Below are positions 57,330 through 64,000 of a DNA stretch of 64,000 nt, piece by piece; positions within the stretch are counted from its first letter, which is position 1; each line of letters starts with the position of its first letter. A program made the position numbers and the translations under genes. The notes under the pieces were generated by a model. It did not search any database. It was not told the DNA's origin and saw nothing but the letters and a program-made list of their open reading frames with translations. Origin of the DNA: a bacterium MS4 (GTDB lineage: Bacteria > Bacillota > Clostridia > Oscillospirales > Acutalibacteraceae); NCBI GenBank assembly GCA_000752215.1, contig CCFG01000017.1, positions 372,001 to 436,000 of the forward strand, written 5' to 3'.

Positions 57330-58045
57330 CTGTCCAGCTCCTCTCGAACGAACCGCATATATTCTGCGAGGAAGGGATAATCACCGGTCATGATCTCTAC
57401 CGCCGCTATTATATACTTTCGGTGGCGTTCCAATATTTTTCGGGGCACCTTTGTATCCTTTTCAATTGATTTCAAAGGCAGGTATTTTGAATTTCTCAGA
57501 TCGTTCGTCAGCAGGGGGCTGCGTATCAGATACGCGATCGCTTTCGCGCAGGATTTTTTTGTCTTCTCCGCCTTGGGAGAACACGAAATCAAATCATAAA
57601 AGGAAAAGCCGTAGGAAGAAAAGACCTGATTGGCGGCTTCAATTTCCAGTTTCAGAGAATCATCCGGCAGCTGTCCGGCCCGCTGAAAAACAGCCTTTCC
57701 GACCGCAGATTCCTCATTCTCATCATCCGGGTCGGAATCGAGAACAGAGAGGCTGACCGCGGTTTCGGCGCTGTGTCTGGACTGCGTACGCAGGTAGTCG
57801 ATCAGCCTCCGGCGGATCACCATCCTGGCAAACCCAATAAAGCCGCCTTTATCCAGCGAATAATCCTGAACCGCCTGGGAAAAAGCCAAAAGAGCGACGG
57901 ACCATTCATCATCACTCTTGGAAACATAGCGGTGAACGGTAAAGGAGGCACATCTCAGGATAAACGATTCGTTCTGCCGGACAAAATCATCCATCAGGCA
58001 TTCATCATTGGCCGCCTGCACTGCTTTTCTGTCCATCTCTTGCAA
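57326..58045 (-). CDS. sigI: RNA polymerase sigma factor SigI
   Basis: A 239-residue sigma-70-type factor of the SigI group. Region 2 holds DEWSVALLAFSQAVQDYSLDKGGFIGFARMVIRRRLIDYLR; the C-terminal part (RKILERHRKYIIAAVEIMTGDYPFLAEYM) is the SigI-specific DNA-binding end. TTG 58045 is chosen for the GGAGGGG before it; an ATG at 58069 overlaps that site. It is held inactive by RsgI, encoded next. Confidence 0.9.
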   Translation of the reverse strand: MQEMDRKAVQAANDECLMDDFVRQNESFILRCASFTVHRYVSKSDDEWSVALLAFSQAVQDYSLDKGGFIGFARMVIRRRLIDYLRTQSRHSAETAVSLSVLDSDPDDENEESAVGKAVFQRAGQLPDDSLKLEIEAANQVFSSYGFSFYDLISCSPKAEKTKKSCAKAIAYLIRSPLLTNDLRNSKYLPLKSIEKDTKVPRKILERHRKYIIAAVEIMTGDYPFLAEYMRFVREELDR

Positions 58046-58161
58046 GGATGTCCCCTCCATTCTTATCATTTAAAATGGATAATTTTGTCGTACCAAAAGG
58101 TATTTGTATATTCTACCGCATGAACTTTTGGATTGCAACGCAGTTCAGGAATATAAAGCAA

Positions 58162-58197
58162 AATGCCCGCCGCGGGGAGCAACCCGCGACAGGCATC
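58162..58197 (-). terminator. Terminator of the sugar-acid operon
   Basis: ATGCCTGTCGCGGG...CCCGCGGCGGGCAT stem, followed by TTTT on the minus strand. Confidence 0.75.
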
Positions 58198-58212
58198 TTC
58201 TTTTTATGGGAT

Positions 58213-58617
58213 TTAAGCAACATTGATTGTGAGAAGAATATTGGCAAATGTCCTTTTTTCTCCCGTGAATATGGCAAGGCGGACATCGGGCTGGCAGCAG
58301 GCGCTATAAAACGCGTGCCGCTCCAGGCCGCTTAGTTCCATTCCGCCGAGAAGCTCTTTGAATTCCCCGAAAATCGGCGGCTGTTCCCCCTCGGGGGTCA
58401 TGACTTCCGCCTTTTCAAAATTGACGACTTCCCCCAGCACCTTCAACACCTGAGTTACCTCCGGCATCCCGCTGGTAAGACCCAGATAAACCTTGGCCGC
58501 ACTTCCGCTTTTCGAATCGAGCGGATAGTTGCCGTCGGCAATCAAAATCTTGTCGCCGTGGCCGCACAGAGAAAGAAGGCGCATAATTTCCGGATGAATA
58601 CAGGCTGTTTTTAACAT
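58213..58617 (-). CDS. RbsD/FucU family sugar mutarotase
   Basis: A 134-residue protein that interconverts ring forms of a sugar such as ribose or fucose. LSLCGHGDKILIADGNYP and the end TGEKRTFANILLTINVA are typical; His and Asp of HGD and the C-terminal tyrosine-like position line the active site in the family. It lies 12 bases after the SIS gene. Confidence 0.9.
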   Translation of the reverse strand: MLKTACIHPEIMRLLSLCGHGDKILIADGNYPLDSKSGSAAKVYLGLTSGMPEVTQVLKVLGEVVNFEKAEVMTPEGEQPPIFGEFKELLGGMELSGLERHAFYSACCQPDVRLAIFTGEKRTFANILLTINVA

Positions 58618-58629
58618 AGCTGTCCCCTC

Positions 58630-59244
58630 CTACTTCTCGTTTTCTCTCAGGCTGCCCAGAGTTCCGCCCGGGTGCCACTTCACATAATCCTTGGGTGTGA
58701 TTCCGCGGTTGACCTGGAGCACCACGCTCAGACCCTGAAGGGTTACCATTTCCGCAAGGATCGAAAGGCGAGGCGCGCGGTTCAGCGGCCCGCCCTCCTG
58801 GCCTATTCCGGCAAACAGGCAGGCGTCGCCCATTTTAGCGAGCCAGGATTCCGGATTCCCCGTTACGGAAATCACCTTGCAGCCGTTATTTTTGATGGCT
58901 GTGACCGTGGATTTCAGTTCCCCGGTTTCGCCGCTGTTGGAAATGCAGATTACCACATCCCCGGCAACCAGCTGGCCGCAGGAGCCGTGCACGGCTTCGG
59001 TGCCGTGCAGGAAATAGGTGGGCGTACCGGTGGACGACAGCAGGGAAGCCATATATGCCGCAACATGGGACGGCTTGCCGATCCCCGTGATATGTACGCG
59101 GTTCCCGCTCTTTTCCGCATTCAGAATCAATTCCACCGCTTTTTCATATCCATCGCTTGTAATCGTCCCGGCAAACCCGTTAAATTCCTCTTTCGCCACA
59201 TTGACAAAAGCCTGCAAAGCCTCCCGGCTTTCTTTTTTTATCAT
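58630..59244 (-). CDS. SIS-domain sugar isomerase/phosphosugar-binding protein
   Basis: A 204-residue SIS protein like KdsD or hexulose-6-phosphate isomerase. VICISNSGETGELKSTV is the phosphosugar-binding loop and ITGIGKPSHVAAYMASLLSSTG the first loop. No CBS domains. Probably an aldose-ketose isomerase in the pathway of this operon. Confidence 0.88.
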   Translation of the reverse strand: MIKKESREALQAFVNVAKEEFNGFAGTITSDGYEKAVELILNAEKSGNRVHITGIGKPSHVAAYMASLLSSTGTPTYFLHGTEAVHGSCGQLVAGDVVICISNSGETGELKSTVTAIKNNGCKVISVTGNPESWLAKMGDACLFAGIGQEGGPLNRAPRLSILAEMVTLQGLSVVLQVNRGITPKDYVKWHPGGTLGSLRENEK

Positions 59245-59265
59245 AGGTATCTCGCTCCTTTGGGT

Positions 59266-60267
59266 TTATTTAAGGACTTCCAGCAGGGAAAAATCAAAAT
59301 CCGCCCGATCTTCCCGCTTCATCAGTTCAACAACCTCCGAAAGGTGCGGCAGGGAAGGCTGAGCACCCATTCTGGAAACGGTCAGCGCCGCAGTATAGTT
59401 CGCGAAATGAAGCGCCTGCCAATGCTTCAATCCCGCGCAGACGCCGGTGATAAAGGCGCTTACAAAGGAGTCCCCCGCGGCGGTCGGATCCTTTACTTCC
59501 ACCACGTCGGCACACGGTTCATAGATAAATTCGTTCTGATTGGCAACCACGGCGCCCGCGCTGCCGAGCGTGATCACCACATTTTTCACGCCCCTGGAAA
59601 GCAGGGAACCGACCGCCGCTTTCAGGTCGTCCTGATTCACCCGGCAGCCTTCCCTGCGGATCTGAATGCCCGTAAGGTCGGCCGCCTCGTGTTCATTCGG
59701 AGAGATATACGCCAGACGGGAAAGCAGTTTTTCAGACAGCGGAGCGGACGGAGCCGAATTCAGCATCACGGGGACGCCCTTTTCAAAGGCATATTTCGCC
59801 ACCAGCTCATTGATGCTCATCGGAATTTCCAGCTGCAGGACGACCATGTCGTACTGGCCGACGGCTTCCCTGAGGAAGTCAATTTCCTCAGGAACAATGG
59901 TCATATTGGCGCCCGGAACGACGATAATCCTGTTTTTTGCCGCCCGGCCGTCACCGACTTCCAGCAGCACATTCCCAACCGCGGAGGATACTTCCGGGTC
60001 GGTCGCCACAAATCCGGTATGGATGCCGGACTCCTTGCAGGAGCCGATCAGCCGTTTCCCGAAATCGTCGTTCCCCACCTTGCCCACCATAGTAACCTCG
60101 GCGCCCAGCCGGGCCGCCTGCACCGCCTGGTTCGCGCCCTTTCCGCCGGGAGCGGTGCGAAAGCTTTTTCCCAGAACCGTCTCTCCGGAATTCGGGAATT
60201 TTTCCGTGCTGACAATCAGGTCCATGACGAAACTGCCAACCACCAAAATTTTGGGTTTCCTTTTCAT
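59266..60267 (-). CDS. Ribokinase-like PfkB carbohydrate kinase
   Basis: A 333-residue sugar kinase. GGKGANQAVQAARLG binds the sugar and DPTAAGDSFVSAFITG forms the anion hole with the catalytic Asp; the usual DTTGAGD is slightly changed. It would phosphorylate ribose or a related sugar for the isomerase next to it. Confidence 0.92.
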   Translation of the reverse strand: MKRKPKILVVGSFVMDLIVSTEKFPNSGETVLGKSFRTAPGGKGANQAVQAARLGAEVTMVGKVGNDDFGKRLIGSCKESGIHTGFVATDPEVSSAVGNVLLEVGDGRAAKNRIIVVPGANMTIVPEEIDFLREAVGQYDMVVLQLEIPMSINELVAKYAFEKGVPVMLNSAPSAPLSEKLLSRLAYISPNEHEAADLTGIQIRREGCRVNQDDLKAAVGSLLSRGVKNVVITLGSAGAVVANQNEFIYEPCADVVEVKDPTAAGDSFVSAFITGVCAGLKHWQALHFANYTAALTVSRMGAQPSLPHLSEVVELMKREDRADFDFSLLEVLK

Positions 60268-60316
60268 ATTTCTCCTCCCTACAGCTGAACGGTCATCGCG
60301 AACCGGCTGTAAAACA

Positions 60317-61252
60317 TTACGCTTTCACTTTTACACCGATGGAAGTAAGGGTGTCGATGAGCACCTTCTTCTCCTCTTCCGTGATGGGAGCGAGGGGTTT
60401 TCTGGCCGGGCCTACCTTGATGCCGGTAACCAGCTCAATGGCGGGACGCATAATGGAGTTGGGGAGGATTCTTCCGTTCTGGCCGCAGGATTTGCAGAAT
60501 TTATAAAGGGGCACGAACAGGTCCTTGGCCTTTTCATGATCGCCCGCCTCAAACGCTTTGATAATGGTTCTGATTTCGTGGCCGAAAATATGCGCGCCGC
60601 CGCTGACAACGCCCATTGCGCCCTGTACGATGGTGGGGAGCAGCATGATGTCGTCGCCGTTGAAGATAACGAAATTGGGATCGATCTTCTCGGTAGCGAT
60701 AAAGTAGTCCGTGATCTGGGTGGGATTGATGCCGGCCTCGTCCTTGATGCCGATGATGTTATCGAATTTCGCCAGTCTTGAGACGGTTTCCGCTTCGATG
60801 TTGACCCCTACGAAAATCGGGATATTGTAGAGCAGGATATTGGCCGTTGTGCTTTCCGCAACCGCTTTGTAATGGTTGTAGATGCCTTCCTGTGTGGGCT
60901 TATTGTAGAAAGGAGCGACTACCATGCACAGGTCGATGCCGCATTCAACCGCTTTCTTTGTCAGAGCAATCGTTTCCTTGGTGGAAGCGCAGCCGGTACC
61001 GGCGATGACGGGCTTTCTGCCGGCGACGGTCTTCACCGCCGTCTCCATCAGCTTGACGCGCTCGTCAAAGGTCAGAAGGGAAGCTTCTCCGGTGGTGCCG
61101 GTTACGATAAAGGAATCGCAGAGGTCGTTTGCGATAAGGTATTCAATCAGCTCGGCATATCTGCCATAGTTGATTTCTTCGTTCTCATCATAAGGGGTTA
61201 CCAGGGGAAGAAGAATCTGGCCATATTTCGCTGTAAACTCTTTTCTTGTCAT
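60317..61252 (-). CDS. DapA-family lyase (dihydrodipicolinate synthase/NAL-like), copy 1
   Basis: A 311-residue class I aldolase. TGTTGE binds the keto-acid carboxylate, the Tyr of YNIP and the Schiff-base Lys of GIKDEAG are in place. It heads a four-gene catabolic operon with a kinase, an isomerase and a mutarotase, so cleavage of a sugar acid to pyruvate is more likely than lysine synthesis. ATG 61252 follows AAGGAG. Confidence 0.88.
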   Translation of the reverse strand: MTRKEFTAKYGQILLPLVTPYDENEEINYGRYAELIEYLIANDLCDSFIVTGTTGEASLLTFDERVKLMETAVKTVAGRKPVIAGTGCASTKETIALTKKAVECGIDLCMVVAPFYNKPTQEGIYNHYKAVAESTTANILLYNIPIFVGVNIEAETVSRLAKFDNIIGIKDEAGINPTQITDYFIATEKIDPNFVIFNGDDIMLLPTIVQGAMGVVSGGAHIFGHEIRTIIKAFEAGDHEKAKDLFVPLYKFCKSCGQNGRILPNSIMRPAIELVTGIKVGPARKPLAPITEEEKKVLIDTLTSIGVKVKA

Positions 61253-61330
61253 TTTGAATAACTCCTTTTTTGTTTTATTGAACAGTCTTCCGGCATGGAG
61301 ACCGTTTCGATAAATCATCAGCTTGTAAGA

Positions 61331-61340
61331 TTGTCTGACG
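61331..61340 (-). promoter_or_regulatory. Half-conserved GntR operator for the minus operon
   Basis: TTGTCTGACG resembles the left part of the TTGTCAGACAA palindrome at 62264 and lies just downstream of the minus-strand start point. Confidence 0.45.
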
Positions 61341-61350
61341 TCATAATTTC

Positions 61351-61378
61351 AGTATATACAAGAAAATAAAAATGTCAA
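61351..61378 (-). promoter_or_regulatory. Promoter of the sugar-acid operon
   Basis: On the minus strand TTGACA (61373-61378), 16-base spacer, TATACT (61351-61356). Confidence 0.85.
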
Positions 61379-61403
61379 TCATTATTTCAAAAAAATAATT
61401 AGC

Positions 61404-61432
61404 TTGACAGATTTTTGAGCAATTTGTATACT
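61404..61432 (+). promoter_or_regulatory. Promoter of the GntR regulator gene
   Basis: TTGACA (61404-61409), 17-base spacer, TATACT (61427-61432), back to back with the promoter of the minus operon. Confidence 0.88.
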
Positions 61433-61471
61433 TGTTGCATATTCGAAGCTAATTATACGGAGATGCAGCAA

Positions 61472-62176
61472 ATGGAACAAATCAAAAGAATTTCACTGAC
61501 GGACACCGTTGTGGACACCATCAAAGAACAGATTATCATGGGAACTTTCAAAGCGGGAGAAAAATTTGCGCCCGAAGCAGTGCTGTGCAAGGAACTGGAC
61601 GTCAGCCGCCCGACCCTGCGTGAAGCGTTTAAAGTGCTGGAAGCCATGGGCTACGTGGAGCTGAAATCCGGCAAGGGTTCCTTTGTCGCCGACTGGAAAA
61701 AGAAGATCGAAAACAGCAAGCCGCTGTTTGTCGCCAACCGTGCCACCTTTCAGGAATATATCCAGGTCCGCCAGGGCATTGAACCCATTGCCATGCGCCT
61801 TGCGGTGGAAAAGCTGACGGATGAGAAATACGCGGAATTGGAAGCGATTCACTCCGCGTTCGTCAAGGCAGTCACCAAAAAGGACGCGGCCCAGTTATTG
61901 CTGCTGGACGAGGCTTTTCACGAAGAGATCATGAAGCTGTCGGGCAATAAACTGCTCATCAATATCAGCAAAGGCCTGGTCAACCTGTTTCGCCAGTTCC
62001 GCGCTTACACCTTCTCCGACAGCGGAGTCTACAGCAACGCCCTCCCCTACCACACCGAAATCCTCAGGCAGATGAAGGAAAGGAATGTCGAGGGAAGCGT
62101 CAATACCCTGGTCAGGCATCTGCAGACCATCGAGTCCGACATGCATTCGCTTTTGGGAACGATGATGTCGGAATAG
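61472..62176 (+). CDS. GntR/FadR family regulator (FCD domain)
   Basis: A 234-residue regulator. A winged helix (PEAVLCKELDVSRPTLREAFKVLEAMGYVELKSGKGSFV, about 27-68) is followed by an all-helical FCD domain with metal-binding His residues (FHEEI, YHTEIL, HLQTIE). ATG 61472 is chosen for the GGAG nine bases upstream. It lies between the two sugar-acid transcription units and likely controls both through TTGTCAGACAA-type sites, responding to a sugar acid. Confidence 0.92.
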   Translation: MEQIKRISLTDTVVDTIKEQIIMGTFKAGEKFAPEAVLCKELDVSRPTLREAFKVLEAMGYVELKSGKGSFVADWKKKIENSKPLFVANRATFQEYIQVRQGIEPIAMRLAVEKLTDEKYAELEAIHSAFVKAVTKKDAAQLLLLDEAFHEEIMKLSGNKLLINISKGLVNLFRQFRAYTFSDSGVYSNALPYHTEILRQMKERNVEGSVNTLVRHLQTIESDMHSLLGTMMSE

Positions 62177-62221
62177 GTCACGGCCCGCTGGAAATTATTT
62201 TGCGCCGCGCGATTTTCTCTA

Positions 62222-62250
62222 TTGACAGATTCTGCAGAGTAAAGTATAAT
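62222..62250 (+). promoter_or_regulatory. Perfect consensus promoter of the second DapA-family gene
   Basis: TTGACA (62222-62227), 17-base spacer, TATAAT (62245-62250). Such a strong promoter fits control by a repressor. Confidence 0.93.
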
Positions 62251-62263
62251 AACCACAAGATTA

Positions 62264-62276
62264 ATTGTCAGACAAT
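62264..62276. promoter_or_regulatory. FadR-type GntR operator
   Basis: ATTGTCAGACAAT, a perfect palindrome about a central A, matches the TNGTNNNACNA pattern of the FadR subgroup. It lies right after the expected start point of the consensus promoter. Confidence 0.85.
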
Positions 62277-62376
62277 ATTACAATCATATTGTTATGCTTG
62301 TTGGCCGCCGCTTTCGGCATAAAGCGGGCCAGATTCGTCCGATGTCATGTGATTATGATATTAGGAGGAAGTTCCA

Positions 62377-63264
62377 GTGGCAGAGAAGAAGCTCTATGGC
62401 ATTATCGCTCCGCTCATCACTCCCTTTACAAAAGACGGGGAGCTGGATGAGGCACTTGTTGAAAAGGAAATCAAATATTTACTGAAATCGGGCGTTCACG
62501 GAATCAGCCCCGGCGGCAGCACCGGCGAAGGAGCCGCTGTGACCGACGAGGAACTGGTCCGCATGATCAAACTGATCCGCTCGATCGACAGGGACATTCC
62601 GATTGTAGCCGGAATTATCCGCAACAGCACCAGAGCGGCCGTTGCAGGCGCGCTGGCCGCAAAGGCCGCGGGCGCGGACGCGCTGATGGTTACTCCGGTT
62701 TCCTATAACGTGCTTGTCCCGGACGACGAAGGCAACTACAGCTTTTACGAGGCTATTTCCAAGGCGACGGATTTACCGATCGTCATTTACAACGTTGTCC
62801 CCCAGAATACCATTTCCGCCCCTCTGTTCAGCCGTCTGCTCAACATTGAGAATGTGATCGGCATTAAGCAGAGCTGCGGCGGCATTATGGCGTTTTACGA
62901 AATGAAGATGGTAAACGGCAGCCGCGGCAAAATATTCAGCGCGACGGACGACATGCTGTATTCCACCTATGAGCTCGGTGCGGACGGAGCTATTTCCGCT
63001 ATTTTGACCGTATTCCCCGAGATCTGTGTAGAAATGTGGAACGACGTGCAGAATAAAAACAGCACCCATGCTCTGGAACTGCAGAACAGGATGTACGCCA
63101 CCTGGCAGGCAATCGCCGGAAACCAGTTCCCCATCCGGATTAAACACGCCCTCCATCTGCTGGGCAGGAACCCCGGCTATCCCCGTTCCCCGATCACCCA
63201 TATTGCGGAGCAGGATCAGAAAAGAATTGAAACCGCTCTCAGAGACGCCGGTTTCATTCAATAA
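62377..63264 (+). CDS. DapA-family lyase, copy 2
   Basis: A 295-residue class I aldolase, only distantly related to the copy at 60317-61252. GGSTGEGAAVTDEE binds the carboxylate, YNVVP holds the tyrosine and GIKQSCGG the Schiff-base lysine. The start is GTG 62377 after GGAGG. It is driven by the consensus promoter under the GntR operator. Likely a sugar-acid or N-acetylneuraminate-type lyase. Confidence 0.9.
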   Translation: MAEKKLYGIIAPLITPFTKDGELDEALVEKEIKYLLKSGVHGISPGGSTGEGAAVTDEELVRMIKLIRSIDRDIPIVAGIIRNSTRAAVAGALAAKAAGADALMVTPVSYNVLVPDDEGNYSFYEAISKATDLPIVIYNVVPQNTISAPLFSRLLNIENVIGIKQSCGGIMAFYEMKMVNGSRGKIFSATDDMLYSTYELGADGAISAILTVFPEICVEMWNDVQNKNSTHALELQNRMYATWQAIAGNQFPIRIKHALHLLGRNPGYPRSPITHIAEQDQKRIETALRDAGFIQ

Positions 63265-63476
63265 TCCTTCTCCGGCACAATCCTTACATAATTTCCCTTT
63301 CTATTTTTATCCCCGAACCGATATGTTCCTGATTTTATTCATAAAGCTCACCTTTCGCATACTGTGACGACCGCTTCGGCCACCCGTCATTCTATGCGGG
63401 AGGTGAACTTCTTTATTTTCCCCACCGTGCAGCAGGCAGTATCCATCGGCCCCTGCTCCTCCCATGCCAAAAGCAA

Positions 63477-63505
63477 AGCATCCCTTCCGAAACGGAAGGG
63501 ATGCT
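63477..63505. terminator. Terminator between converging genes
   Basis: Perfect 13-bp stem AGCATCCCTTCCG / CGGAAGGGATGCT with a three-base loop; T-rich on the minus-strand side. Confidence 0.82.
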
Positions 63506-63546
63506 GAAAACTTTGAAAAACTTTTCCCCTCATAAAGGGAGCCGGG

Positions 63547-64000
63547 TTACAGCATGTATTTCAGGTTGGAGCGGATCGCCTTGCGGAGCTTCAGATCGTC
63601 TTTGTCGGTAGCGTTCAGGATATAGTCCGTCAGCTTTTCCAAAGTCGCGTCGTCCGTGGAAATTCCGATTTCTTCCAAAGTGACCGGAACATGGATACTT
63701 GCGAGGAATTTTTTGATTGCTTCGATCTCTTCCTGCGGGACCCCGTTGACTCCCAGCTGAAGGGGGATTCCCAGGCCGACCAGCTCTCCATGCAGATACT
63801 GACGGCGGACCTCCTTGTACATGCAGCAGACCGCGTCGTAAAAGTTATGGGCAAGGGCCAGCTGCTTGCCGCCGGTGGAAAGGTTGGAAACCAGTCCGGT
63901 AAGCATAATGTTGCAGCAAACGATGTCCTCCACCAGATCGCAGTGCTCCCCGTTTACAAAGGCTTCATAGGCCTTCTGTGCCTTTTCGAGATAGTTGTCG
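63547..64000 (-). CDS. Iron-containing alcohol/glycerol dehydrogenase, C-terminal part
   Basis: The gene runs off the right edge; 151 residues are visible. AHNFYDAVCCMYKE...YLHGELVGLGIPLQL matches the metal-binding helices of the glycerol dehydrogenase group, with both histidines present, and LGVNGVPQEEIEAIKKFLASIHVPVTLEEIG is typical of the end. The start and the cofactor domain are outside the window. Confidence 0.85.
   Translation of the reverse strand, partial: DNYLEKAQKAYEAFVNGEHCDLVEDIVCCNIMLTGLVSNLSTGGKQLALAHNFYDAVCCMYKEVRRQYLHGELVGLGIPLQLGVNGVPQEEIEAIKKFLASIHVPVTLEEIGISTDDATLEKLTDYILNATDKDDLKLRKAIRSNLKYML

Noticed and set aside
60317..61252. Lysine-biosynthesis dihydrodipicolinate synthase
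   Set aside because: The gene sits in a GntR-controlled operon with a sugar kinase, isomerase and mutarotase; no other lysine genes are nearby.

Overview
The window comes from a low-to-medium GC Firmicute, most likely a Clostridia member of the Oscillospiraceae/Acutalibacteraceae type. The signs are a V-type ATPase operon, a SigI/RsgI pair, a CotJC spore-coat remnant, Firmicute VanR/VanS proteins, many TTG/GTG starts and AGGAGG ribosome binding sites. This placement is inferred from gene content; no rRNA or other marker is present.

Bases 1-15715 are AT-rich and look unlike the rest. A Xer-type tyrosine recombinase (plus strand) is followed by a row of single genes on the minus strand. Between almost every pair of genes lies a copy of a short core, consensus TAAACATWATGSGAAGYTC on the plus strand. 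I count about 16 copies, and every interval between cores holds one gene or none. The cargo is varied: zinc ribbon, NUDIX, two DUF1653 copies (one frameshifted), DUF3788, a SEC-C nuclease-like protein, DUF2500, an RluA pseudouridine synthase, a CPBP protease, an ADP-ribosyltransferase, an AIPR anti-phage protein and an Mrr-STAND NTPase. A second, broken recombinase copy lies inside. This resembles an integron cassette array, but the recombinase lacks IntI features and the sites are not classical attC sites. It is the best candidate here for an undescribed system.

Bases 16571-31750 are catabolic and transport genes: a CUT1 sugar ABC importer with a PHP phosphoesterase and DeoR regulator; an XRE-CPBP pair; a class II Fic protein; a TetR-radical SAM operon with two palindromic operators on its promoter; and a sulfonate-type ABC operon carrying two DszB-like proteins that keep the Cys-His-Arg desulfinase triad. 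Bases 32048-34917 hold a hydrolase, an acyltransferase and a zinc-ribbon membrane protein.

Bases 35600-40541 are a decayed glycopeptide-resistance-like locus: intact VanR and VanS, VanZ and an S11 carboxypeptidase, four sets of VanR-box-like repeats, and a vanH remnant fused to a GntR remnant. No vanA or vanX is seen. Bases 40892-49496 are a nine-gene V-type ATPase operon (H-I-K-E-C-F-A-B-D) whose K subunit carries the Na+-site residues.

Bases 50152-53643 are the remains of an integrated element: decayed DUF6100 and relaxation-type genes, a small conserved ORF and a large serine recombinase abutting a truncated cotJC. The rest holds an SDR, a lipoprotein, SigI/RsgI, and a divergent GntR-controlled sugar-acid cluster (two DapA-family lyases, ribokinase, SIS isomerase, RbsD/FucU) with near-consensus promoters and a FadR-type operator. 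The window ends inside an iron-containing alcohol dehydrogenase.
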